Assembly (NCBI GenBank): GCA_029449235.1
Contig: JANATG010000005.1
Location: 1 to 64,000, forward strand
Source: Linnemannia schmuckeri
Lineage: Eukaryota; Mortierellomycota; Mortierellomycetes; Mortierellales; Mortierellaceae
Direction of reading: 5' to 3'
DNA: 64,000 nt
Shown one piece after another: positions 40,501 through 50,867 of the stretch. The position numbers and the translations under genes are program-made. Position 1 is the stretch's first letter. The number at the start of each line of letters is the position of its first letter. The notes under the pieces are model-generated. The model searched no databases. It was not told the origin of the DNA and saw only the letters and a program-made list of their open reading frames with translations.

Positions 40501-40885
40501 TGTTACTCAGGGAGAGGGTCGAAGGCCAGAGTTATAGGACCGCTGTTAAGCCCTCAATTGGTACGGGGTAGTGATAGTAATGTCCTAATGGAACCACACG
40601 AAACAATATACTGTAACGCGCCAACGAAACTCTTGTCAGTATTGCTCTTGTCCAAGAAGTGATGTGTAAAAGGACCTTCTATTCATAATATCAAAGAGGG
40701 GGTTTGTACCTGTAACGCGCCAACGAAACTCTTGTCAGTATTGCTCTTGTCCAAGAAGTGATGTGTAAAAGGACAAAGAGCAGACAAGAGGGCTGGGCGC
40801 ACTACTAATACTATGTCTACAAAGAATATGACTGCTAATCTAAGGCATCGCCACCGCTGCCTAGCCGCCACCTTATTTTGCAACA
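40501..40885 (-). repeat. Family C 5' LTR
   Basis: 385 bp, one difference from 20921-21305, with the same duplicated 65-bp segment. Confidence 0.93.
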
Positions 40886-41930
40886 ATAAGGACTCTTCGT
40901 CCCTGAATTAAACAGACCCCTCTCTTTGTTTCATTATCCTATTTTCCCCAATACTTGACCCTTGGTTATTATTTTCCATTGACTATGGGAGTGGCAGGCT
41001 GAGCTGAAGGCCGAGATGATTCGGCAACAGTTGAAGAAGCCGAGTTTCTGGGAGGAGATGCCAACAAAACAGTGTTGGTAATGTCGCTCAGGGGTTTCTT
41101 ACCCTTCGAGGATGTAGGACTTGAAGATGAAGGAAAGGGAACATTGTTGTTGCTGTTGGTGTTCATGATGAGGAAAGTGGAGAGTAGCTGAATGGGGTAA
41201 GTTGTTAAGGAAGAGTGGTCCTCATCACAGTTACACTTTTCTCCATCTTTTAATTCTCATTCGCAAACGTTACTCATCACTTGCTTGCATCATCACTTCC
41301 ATCAGATGACATCGACAGACGAAATCTGATTGCTTGCATCATCATCTCATTTTGATGACATTGACAGACATCATGTGATCTGTCTGATGAACACATGCTT
41401 ACTATTTTTTTCTACACTCTCAAAATTTTTACATTTTTTGGAGGGAGAGAGGAAGACAGCACAGACATTGCTGAATTTTACTTTAATTTACAATTCATCC
41501 ACACTCAACTATAAGGTTTTGACTATCACGTCTTTTGTCCTCCTGTATTTTATAAGGTTTTGGCTATCATGCCTTTTGTCCTTTCACATCTTCGAGGTTT
41601 TGACAATAATGTCTTTTGTCCTCTCACATTCCTGAGGTTTTGTCCACATGGTCTTTTATCCTCGAGGTTTTGATCCATTGATCTTTTCCCTCTCATATCG
41701 GATTGTATCAGTCTTAATGTACAATACGCGTGGGTTTTATTCACTTTCCCACGTCCCTCATTTTTGCCTTCTCAGCCTTGGCTATTTTCTGGCCAGGGGG
41801 TTGACAAAATACAGGGTACTTTTTACTTGACGAAGAAATCTCTATAAATAAGTATGTTCAATAAACGGGTCAACAACAACGATCTTCTTTCTCGTCTTCT
41901 CCTCTCCATCTGAATTTTGACTGTTGGACA
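40886..41930. repeat. Family D sequence, right part
   Basis: Resumes family D after the C insertion (ATAA duplicated). A series of GAGGTTTT...TTTTGTCCTC modules lies at 41511-41700, like those at 20448-20735. A TATA-like TCTATAAATAAG is at 41841-41852. The segment probably completes the split LTR and runs into other unidentified sequence. A 65-codon minus-strand frame at 40969-41166, rich in Ser, Asn and Pro, could be the start of a gag but was not recognised. Confidence 0.45.
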
Positions 41931-42293
41931 TGGTGAGCTGAGAGAAGTAGGAGGAGAGATCGAAGAAGGCCAGTGTGATGCAGAAAAAAAAATATATAAA
42001 AAGTTTAACAAAGAGAGAAATAGTGACGTAAAAAGAGTAAACCAGTGAGGGGTGACTTGAGGCAGTGAATCGAGGGAACCTTTGCTACCATGCAACAGCA
42101 GAAGGTAGGACCAGTGAAAGCAGGGACAAGAGACGAGGATTGAAGCAGTGATGATTGATGTTATTACTATGGTACATCTATATATACAAGGGAGTAACTA
42201 GGTTTCTAGGTCTAGTATTATAGAAGAGTCAGAGGTGAATAAGAGTGATGAGAAATGACTAACTAAGGTGGACTTTAAACCTAATATGTTGCA
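41931..42293 (-). mobile_element. Family A copy 4 (A4), 5' fragment
   Basis: On the minus strand: complete 203-bp LTR (42293-42091), PBS, leader, and only ATGTCCAAC of gag before sequence unrelated to family A. The leader differs from A3 at several bases, so this is an older copy. Confidence 0.92.
42091..42293 (-). repeat. Family A LTR of A4
   Basis: 203 bp with the CTATAATAC variant also seen at 23167. It is the outermost recognisable retroelement sequence on the centromere side. Confidence 0.95.
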
Positions 42294-44100
42294 GAAGGAG
42301 TGAGAGAAAATAAAGAGGATGAAGAAAGTCTTATAAAAGAGTTGTTGCAGAAGCTATTGAACTTAAAGATTGTGGAATGCAAAAAAACTGATCAACCAAA
42401 TCATCTAGATTCAGTTTTATTTTTCGTGATGACGTCATTACCAAAACGAGTCAGGACCGCACGAACACATGAACACGAATCGCGAGAAGCATCGAGAAGC
42501 ATCCCGGAGCTGATTGCAAAGATGGTGATGGAGCATTTCAAAAAAAAGCGTCGAAATCGCGATTTGATTGATCTATTTTTTGGACGATACAGTACATACT
42601 CTTCTCCACACTAACCACTTTTCATCTTATGCTTTTTTTTCGCCGCCCATTTTTTTTTTTTTTTTTTTTTTTGTGGAGGGGGGGGAGGGTAGCTTATTCT
42701 TCTTTCTATTGTCATCAATAACACAAAGACAAAAAAGCTCCAATACTTTCGGCCACTCGTGTAAAGGATCAAAATTGTCGCCCTTGTTTTTGTCTTTCCT
42801 TAGCTCAATCTTGCGCTTTGTTTTCTACCGCTCTTTTTTTCTGCCTTTTTACAACATGTGCATCAAAACTATTCATTTTACAGGTGTGCTGTAATGCTTT
42901 CTCCATTCCACCTCAACCACTGCTTTAACTAACACAGGACCCACCGTCGCTCGCAAATGGCTCAGAATCATACAGTATTCTATCATTGTCCTTCGATTCT
43001 TCATTCATAATCGCTTGGCCATCAAAAGACGAGCACAGGATGTGCCATATCTCTTATGCCAACCATCTTTTTCTCTCGAATGCCCAAGCGTAAAACGCTT
43101 TCTACCTTTCCTTATTATACCATTGCCCTTTTATCAACGATGACACTTGCGGTTGAATTATGATAGATCTTGTTCGGTAGGTCTTTGGTACTGAAATGTC
43201 CCTCTATAATAATGAAAAGCACTAAAAAAGTCGTTCTTATTAGCCAACCACCCATTATACAAAGGCGCGTCTCTCTGTCTATGGCTGTTGCTACCACAAA
43301 CCCTGAGGTGATGACGGATGAAGAGAAATTCCTGTATTCGCGATCTGATCCCCTCTTTGGCGTGCATGGCGGATGTCATTGACTTTAAAGGTGTTGTGTT
43401 CATAGCACACTTGGCACCGTAAATGTTACGGATGTTGCCATTGTTTGGAATCGAGAATGCGTCAAGGCAGGAGTGACTGATTGCTCCTTATATTGGTGGT
43501 AGTAAAGAGGAATGGCAGCTACCTGGCGAGGAATCTTTTTCGGTGTTAACGTCGAGAAGGAGGGAGGGAGGGGAAGGTAGAAGAATGATGCAGACAAAAA
43601 AAGGAATGAACGAAAGAGAAGAGTGTTTGTCGCGTATTTTTGTTTTGGATCGTTTATAAAGGTCCAAAAAAAAAAAAAAAAAAAAAAAGGGGGGCACGAT
43701 TTATCCATTCGAAATCGCCTCTTTTTTTAGTGCGTTACTGCTCGGGCGTACTGCGAGATATTGCTTTGAGCTCAACATTGATTGCTATAACCGTTGAGCT
43801 TTCTTTTGGCACGAAACGAATTGTTGGCGCAACGGCAATACATCTCCACCTGCGAACGCGATAATATCCAGTTTAGCTCACTATCCATCCCCGACTCATA
43901 TTATTTCTCAAGCAATGCCAACAATGCCCTCTTTCTCCGCTCATGCATACATGACCATGCTATCAGGTCAGGCCACCTATTAATATTGCAAGAGTTTTTT
44001 TATTCAGCAGATAAGAACTATAAGCAAATGAAAAAAGTGGAGGAGGAGCTAGAAAATATAGCCGACAGTGCCCAGTAATGCAATTGTAAAATGTGTGTGT
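42294..44100. other. Region without a recognised gene
   Basis: Transition from the transposon nest to host genes. An open frame at 42300-42614 (plus; about 104 codons, basic, Lys/Arg-rich end) starts right after the A4 LTR and has no ATG at its beginning; no family recognised. Short A and T homopolymers occur (about 42645-42671 and 43668-43688). Nothing else could be supported. Confidence 0.5.
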
Positions 44101-44115
44101 GTTGTTGATTTTTGT

Positions 44116-44174
44116 TTTTCTTTTTTTTTTTCTTTTTTTTTTTCTTTTTTTTTTTCTTTTTTTTTTTCTTTTTT

Positions 44175-44232
<58 letters not shown>

Positions 44233-44270
44233 TCTTTTTTTTTTTTCTTTTTTTTTTTCTTTTTTTTTTT
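44116..44270. repeat. Polypyrimidine (T9-14 C)n tract
   Basis: About 12 runs of T separated by single C over 155 bp, almost pure pyrimidine. Long Lys-rich or Phe-rich frames here are artefacts. It lies about 180 bp beyond the 3' end of the next minus-strand gene. Confidence 0.95.
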
Positions 44271-44449
44271 GGTTTCAAATATTTGTTGGTTTTTGTTTTT
44301 GAAGAGTGACAGAAAGATGTGAAAGATGTCAATGATGATGGTTAAGTGAAGGACGAAAATGAAAAAAATGCTGTTGATGGCGGTGATGAGAAGGAGAAGA
44401 ATGAAAAGGAAGAAAAAAATGTTGGTGAATACGAAAATAGAAAGATTAG

Positions 44450-46677
44450 TTAAACTGTTCCACGTCGGCGAGGACGGGCTATAATACGAGAAGACACGCT
44501 CTGGAGGTCCTGCTTTCCGCTGGTGCTGGAGGTAGAGGAAGCGGAGTTGGTGTTAGAGTCTCTATTGTCCTGGCCCTTGATTTGTTCGTGCGCTAATGCC
44601 AAGTCGATAGCAGCTTCCCACGCGGCCAGCTCGCTCTCTTTTGCCATGACATTCAGCTCCTCTGCCCCTCGTTGCATCTCAATCTCCTGCTTCGCCCTTT
44701 TGATTTCTCGCACAGCGTAGAACTGGGCCATCCACTGCTCTTGTGCTAGGTCTTTCATAGATTCCAACTTTGACCGCTCTCCAGAACTGGAATGGTGACG
44801 GGTATAATAGGAGGAAGCCTCAGATGCGGTGGCGAAGGGTGGTGCTTTAGTTGGAAGGACCGGTGATGAATAGGCATGGCGGGTCAATTGAGCATTTCCT
44901 GAGATGTTTTCTGAGGTTCCTGCTGCGGGAGCCATAGTTATGTGCAATCCTTGTGTTGACTGGGCGTTTCCTGCTTGAATGACCCGAAAATCCCTTGCAG
45001 AGATTCTCAATCCATATGTCGAGGCGGGTTGGCCGTACTCCTTAACACCGGTTTGAGGGCCGGCGAAGAGAACCGATCGATGGAAACTTGGGGTAGATGC
45101 GTTGCTGTTTATAGAACTAGCCCGACGAACAGAGGATGTGATAGCTGCAGCCGACTGTCCTTGAAGGCCCGACGATATTAAGCTGGATGCGGTTGATGGC
45201 GAGTTGGTCGACGCGGTGGTAGATGCTTGCTCATTGACCGAATTGAACCAGGAGACCTGGGGCTGAGTTCCCGATTCTAGCCAGTGATGACTTGTAAAGG
45301 TTGAGGGAGAAGCATTGGCTGTGCTGATAGATGCAAATGTCCTGATGCCCATGGCTTGGGTGTTACTTTCAGATGTAATGGTCCGGGAACTAGTCGGCAT
45401 GGTTATAACAACACCAGTGCTGTCAAGACGGTTGCTGGGAGAAGCTGTGGGTCCAGATCCGTTGGTGAATGCAGAAATATCTCCTACATTGTTAGGGTGA
45501 CAACTGGCAGTGGTGGATACGGATCCAAGAATAGTGGTTGTGGCGGGTGCTGGTCCGCCTGTTGAGATCATGGAGGGTTGAGCCACTTTTGCAACGACCT
45601 GACCTTGTACAGTATTTGTGGTGGTTTTAGTTGCACTGCCTGTCGTTATAATAACTCCTGCGGGTGGAGCGTAGTGGCTGAGAGGTGAAGAAGGCAATGT
45701 GGTAGTGAGAGGAGTAGGGGGAGTTGGGGGAGTAGGAGGAGTAGGGGGAGTGGGGGGAGTAGGAGAAGTAGAAGTAGGAGGAGTGGGGGGAGTGGGGGAA
45801 GAGGCCTTTACGATGCCGTGTCCTGGCTGTGAGGTAGAAGGAAAGGGAGCCGGAGGCGCCATGACGGCAGCAGTTGGTGTGGCACCATTGGGTTTTGAAG
45901 CTTGATTGTTGGTAGTGGAGAATCCGAGTGCGGTGGCTGGCGTGTGCGCGGAATTGGCTTGTGTTTGTCTTTCAGCAGGCATGAGTGCTCCCGAAAGGAG
46001 ACTGCTGCCACTGTTAACGCCGGGTTGTGCGAAAACGGGCGTGGCGCCATAAGGCGCTTGGGTTTGACTGTTAATGATTGTGGATCCTTGTGCAGCGGAT
46101 GGCGTATAAGCGGAGCTTGCATGTGCTTGTCCATGGATTGACGCAAATCCTCTTGTGTGCAGACTATGGGCACTATTGGTAATGGGCTGGGCGGCAACGG
46201 GCGCAGGTGTTGAAGCTAATGCAATGGGTTGGACTGATGGTATTCCTAATATTAAAGGAGCGGGACAGATTGATGATTAGACTCTTGGTTATTTTTTTCA
46301 CTAAGATTGAGTAAGTGGTAAAAAAAGAACAAACCTTGACAAGTGGCAGTACCATCGTCTTCATCATCGTCCTCGTCCATAAGATGGTCAAGGACAAGAT
46401 GCATGTTTCTTTTGTTAATATATCCTTGCGCGCGGTCGTAGCTATATTTCTTGTTCATCCTTGCACGAGACTGGCGGACCCAAATTGGAGCTGGGAGTTT
46501 GTTGGGGGCATGAATGACCTTGCGAGTATAGATCGTCTGAACGTTCCTGTGACCATAGACGACAGTGTCCTGGAACTTGTCATCGCATGCATCGACGATG
46601 TAGCAGAGTTGACTTGCGCCTCGGCTGTCAAATGGATCACTCCTGACAGGCAGCACCGCGAGGGAAGGAAACATCAT
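44450..46677 (-). CDS. Unrecognised 712-aa protein, Ser/Thr/Pro-rich
   Basis: Two exons: 46677-46335 and 46245-44450, joined by an 89-bp intron with GTTTGT at the 5' end and ATATTAG at the 3' end; the junction restores Gly and the frame stays open to TGA-type stop at 44450. Exon 1 encodes about 114 residues of ordinary composition (starting MMFPSLAVLPVRSD, with an acidic end DEDDDEDD), which could be a small folded domain. The rest is low-complexity, rich in Ser, Thr, Ala and Pro, with a (PTPPT)n run near 45700-45800. A charged, probably coiled-coil helix rich in Glu, Lys and Ala is near the C-terminus (about 44590-44760), and the end is basic. I recognise no family and assign no function. 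Codon use and intron style match the neighbouring host genes. Confidence 0.75.
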
Positions 46678-48246
46678 ATGCCTGCCTAGTATATTGACTC
46701 TTGAGGCAGAAGGATAAAGAACGAGGGGAGAGAGAGAGAGAAATAGAGAGTTAAACAAGCAGGTTGGGGTGAACAGGATGGTACTAGAGCTATGTGTATG
46801 ATTAGAAAGCTGCGACAGTGTCATAGACTGTCTTCTATGTTGCCACCATTCTTATGCATTGCCACCATCCCCTGTATTGCCACCATCCCCTGTATTGCCG
46901 CCATTCTCATGCATTGCCACCATTCCCTGTGTTGCCACCATTCTTATGTACTAGTATAAATACCCTACCTCTCTGTATAATAAACACCATCCGTTCCTTG
47001 CCTTTCCTCCTCATTCCTAGTATTCTCTTATCCTTCCCCTTGTTCTTGTCTCTCTCCATTTCCGTGTTCACATTCCCTCGCTCTGCTACTATAACAAAAG
47101 CAGACAGGTAAGGGTGACAGAGAGCAAAGACACTTACTTTGTACTTGTAGAGAATTTTGTGGTTGCTTTCCTTGGGAAGATGTGTATGTATGAAAGTGTG
47201 TGTGTTTGTGTGTGTATATATATCTGTGTGTGTACTTGTGTTTGTGTGTGTGTTTGTGTTTTCGGAATGACGTTTGGTGGAGTTGCAATCAGTCCAGAGG
47301 AAGGAGGGAGAGTGATGTGGCGAATGGTTGTCAATGTCGATGAGAAGAGAATGAAAAAGTAATCAAGAGTAAATGGACAATGAGAGTAGAGGAGCGTTGT
47401 GTATGAGAATGAGAATCAGAAGAGGAAAGAGAATGGAGGAAAGAAGGCAAGAAGGAGTAAGAAGTAGAGAAAGAGAGTAAGAGGAAGCAGAGGAAGGAAG
47501 TGAAGAGTGATGGACAAGAGAGGGCGCGTTTAAATTCTCGCGTTTGGGATTGGTGGCGAAAAAAATGGAAAAATAGAAAAAATTGAAGCACAAGCGATAA
47601 GCATGAAGCCATTTGATTATGGATCGATCTCTCCTGTTGCATCTCAGTGTCTGTCCATTCTATTGAGGGTAGTAGATTATTCCATTCAGTATATATTCGG
47701 CTCAATAAAGAACCCCAGCTTCTTTCTCACCATTTTTCCTCTCTCCCAGCTGTTCATATCACATCTCCATCTAAACAAGAAGGAAAACAACATTCAACTC
47801 TATTTGCTGACAACCCCCACCATGAATACAAACAAAGGGTGACAGAAAACGAAACAAGGATGGATAACCAAAACTATAGCTCATCATCTTATCCGCTTAG
47901 AGAGCACACCCAGAAAAAGTCAACTTCGCCCAACCTTGGGTTTTTTATCCCTGCTAGCAAGGTTTGTTCCCCGATGGTCTCTGTGCTCTGAGCCCGTGTG
48001 TTGGAGAAAGCGCCGCCGCGCCATTGTTGTTGGCATTGATTCCTTATTTCTAGTCTTTACTAAATACTCTCCTTATCTTCTTTAACGCTTTAAATGCTAT
48101 ATATGTCGCCTCTTAAATCTCTTTCGCTCATAAGGTTCCCTTCAATAACTGCTTTAATTTTGTACTTTTTTTGAGAGATTCGCATATTCTATGAACTGTC
48201 AGAGTAAGTTGAATAAGAATCGATCGAGACAATGGTGTTGCTCCTC
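46678..48246. other. Intergenic region with simple repeats
   Basis: Holds the upstream region of the 712-aa protein gene and the 3' flank of the nucleoporin gene. A six-unit minisatellite lies at 46840-46950 and a GT-rich tract at about 47196-47262. No gene supported. Confidence 0.6.
46840..46950. repeat. Minisatellite, 18-20 bp unit
   Basis: Six tandem imperfect copies of TTGCCACCATYCYYTGYA, about 170 bp upstream of the start codon of the minus-strand gene. Confidence 0.85.
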
Positions 48247-50867
48247 TCACTTGCCTCCCAACTTCAGCCCACCAAAGGGTGTCGCGGTAGCTGGCGCAGG
48301 TGCTCCAAACAGTCCGGTTGCTGGTGCTACTGCTGCGGGCGCGCCAAAGAGTCCAGTTGCCGGGGCAGAGGCTGCAGGTGCTCCGAACAATCCTGTTGCT
48401 GGGGCAGAAGCCGCAGGTGCTCCAAACAACCCAGTAGCGGGTGCAGCAGTCGAGGCAGCAGGGGCGGCACCAAAGAGGCTAGTAGTAGGTGCTGCTGCTG
48501 TTGCGGGGGCGCCAAACAGACTTGTTGTGGGTGCTGCTGCCGGTGCACCAAAGAATCCCGTCGTGGGTGCTGTGGACGTGGGTGCTGTGAGGGAGAAGGA
48601 CGGGGCAGCGCTGCTCGTAGTCGTAGAAGCTCCAAATCCTGCGGGTTTGCCAAACAAAGAGGTCGAGCCAAGAGTTGGTGCAGTATTAAACAAGCTACTT
48701 CCTGCAGCTGGTGCGGCTCCTGCGGCAGGAGCAGTAGCAGCAGCACCAGACCCTGGACGAAGTGTTTCCTTTGCAATCTCCCTGAATGACTTTTGACCTT
48801 CAGGCAAGCGCCCACTGCTACGAAGACTGTGACCATGATGAATAGTGTCTGTCTTTCTATGCTTGTTGCTGGCCTGGAATGGATCCGTGTCGTCATCAAA
48901 GTACTTCCTCCTGAACATGAGATATGCCTTTTCCCTGTCTTTGATCTCATCGTGGAGAGCCGCCACCCTTCCTGCAATCGCCAGCAATCCTTCATGCTGG
49001 TTTCTCAACACTTCAGTAAGTGCTATTTACAAAAATAAATAAAAAGAATAAGCAGCGATGCATCAGCATACTTCTAAACGATAGATGCACTGTGAACACT
49101 GTTAAAAAGAGATAAAACAATCTTACCATATGGCGCTTGAGGGCTCCTAGAACCATATGAGGCCAGATGGCGCTCGATTTCCTGTTCAAGTAATGGTTGG
49201 TATATTGAATATGGGATTAGCCACGTGGATCGAAAATAAAGTGCGAAACAGCCTTGTCCATAACTTGTCCAGAAATCAAAACAAATAATTAACGATAAAT
49301 ACCTCGATGGTGCTCCTGTATTGACGAAGTTGCTCCTCGAAATCCAAGCATCTTTCAGTAAAATATCTGGTAAAGTGACGGAGGAGAAGAAAAAGTCAGT
49401 CTGTAAGTATAATACAAAGACACAGCTGTTTGAAATGACGCCTATGTCACACTGCAACAAATAACTTACTGCCCTGCAGAGTTGTTGCCTGCGTAGAGAA
49501 AGTTGGCATGCGATGTGTTTGCGTAAGCCTCGATGATCCGTCCAGCAGAGTCGGCCTGTTTGAACTCTTGCACAACCTGGTCCTGCAAGGCGCCAATCAT
49601 CTTTGTATCTCTCTCCAGTGCATCATTCAACGTCTCCAGTCTCTAATGTACCATAAAATGACGAACGGTTCAGTTGATTGTTAGTTACGTGTCTCATGAG
49701 CTTCTAGCTTTTGACATACTGAAGTCAACGTGTACGCACCTTCGATAATTCTGCAGTGTCCTTTGAGATTTTGTCCAAAGATTCCGATGGACGTGCTGTG
49801 AGAGTGGCTGAGAGATGGATTTGTCCCTGCAGGAAAGTGCTAAAAGGTAAAGGTAGATGACGCAAAGTACTGGTTAGGCTCCTGTACGCGTCGCATCCAA
49901 ACAGGCAGATGTCCTTCGGAGTAGGTTCAAAACAATGACATTGCTCATACTGAAATTGATCAAGTGTGGTTTTGGCGTCAGCGGGAAGTTCGGTGTATTT
50001 GGTCGATCCTGCAATTGTATCCGGAGTCAGTGCGCTATTTTTTATCAAGGAATTCCAGTAAGCATTAGACATTATGTTACATCGCAAAGGCCATCATTTC
50101 TAGTAGGTTTGTTCAGGTGCTGTTCCAGCATCGTCTGTTGCATGCTGATATCCAGCATTTTATAATTCTAAGCCTCTGTCTCCTGGACAATGCGCGTCTG
50201 AACGCGTTTAAAAGAAAGTCGCCTATGTCCTGTATCAATAAGCTTCTTCTGTCCTGTAGCATATATATTTCCTGCGTTCAGTGTCATGTATTCTTCCTGT
50301 GTCCTGTGCCCTGCGTCCTATGCTTGTACCCTATAAGGACACCCAATGAAAAAAGAGAGACTTACACGGCGGCAGGCGCGGTGGATAAGGTGGATGCGGT
50401 GAGAGGGTTCTTTGAGGCTGCGTTGGTGAGAGCAGTCGAGGCTGCGGTAGAGGTGGAGCCACCAAAGAGAGATCCTGTTGAGAGAGTCGAAGGTGCAGTT
50501 GCAAAAAGACTTGGGACAGCAGCAGCCGAGGTGGCGGCAGTCGAGAGAGTGAGACTAGGGTAAAGCGAGCTTGCTGTTGTTGCAGCAGCGGATGTAGCGG
50601 GAGCAGCAGTTGTTCCGAATCCTGCGAATGGCGAGACGGTGGGAGCAGTAGAAGCGGCGGGAGCTGATGTTGCTGTTGATGCTGCGCCAAAACCTCCAAA
50701 AGGGTTCGCTGGAGCAGATGTCGCGGGAGCAGCTCCCAGTCTATAGCCAAGTAAGGTGTGGGTTGAATGTAGATTAGTGGATCATGTTCGTATGATTTAG
50801 ATCAGTTTGTTGACAGTGAGTGACGCATGATCGTGCTTGTAGAGACGTGCCCTGAGAAGAGAGACAT
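48247..50867 (-). CDS. NUP49: FG nucleoporin of the p58/p45 (Nup49) family
   Basis: Central-channel nucleoporin of the Nup62 complex. Eight exons: 50867-50851, 50740-50366, 50034-49951, 49839-49740, 49642-49470, 49366-49303, 49181-49127, 49022-48247; total 1644 nt, 547 aa. The N-terminal 130 residues have NPFGGFG, FAGFG and SLFGG repeats. Residues about 131-345 are the conserved coiled-coil core (LPADAKTTLDQFHTFLQGQI; LRNQHEGLLAIAGRVAALHDEI). The C-terminus has at least seven FG repeats (mostly SLFGAP or GLFGAP). FG repeats on both sides match vertebrate p58 more than yeast Nup49. All introns are GT-AG except the first, where the 17-nt first exon needs a GC donor (GG|GCACGT); that exon is the least certain part. 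Confidence 0.88.

Larger units (their letters stand above)
20921..40885 (-). mobile_element. Ty3/gypsy family C, split by nested A/B elements
   Basis: Bounded by 385-bp LTRs (20921-21305 and 40501-40885) that differ at one base (CACATG against CACACG), with a 4-bp ATAA duplication outside. On the minus strand it reads LTR, PBS, gag, UGA, pol, LTR. Pol is interrupted at 23166/37153 by a 14-kb block flanked by GATTC duplications. Without the block, pol is in frame across the junction. Confidence 0.93.

Noticed and set aside
42300..42614. Basic 104-codon protein beside the A4 LTR
   Set aside because: No ATG at the start, no recognised family and no splice support; only mentioned within the region entry.
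44018..44332. Lys/Arg-rich or Phe-rich small proteins
   Set aside because: Translations of the polypyrimidine tract in several frames; no other coding support.
48191..48796. Plus-strand Ala/Gly/Val-rich frame of about 200 codons
   Set aside because: It is the reverse complement of the FG repeats of the nucleoporin, whose exons and introns are well supported on the other strand.
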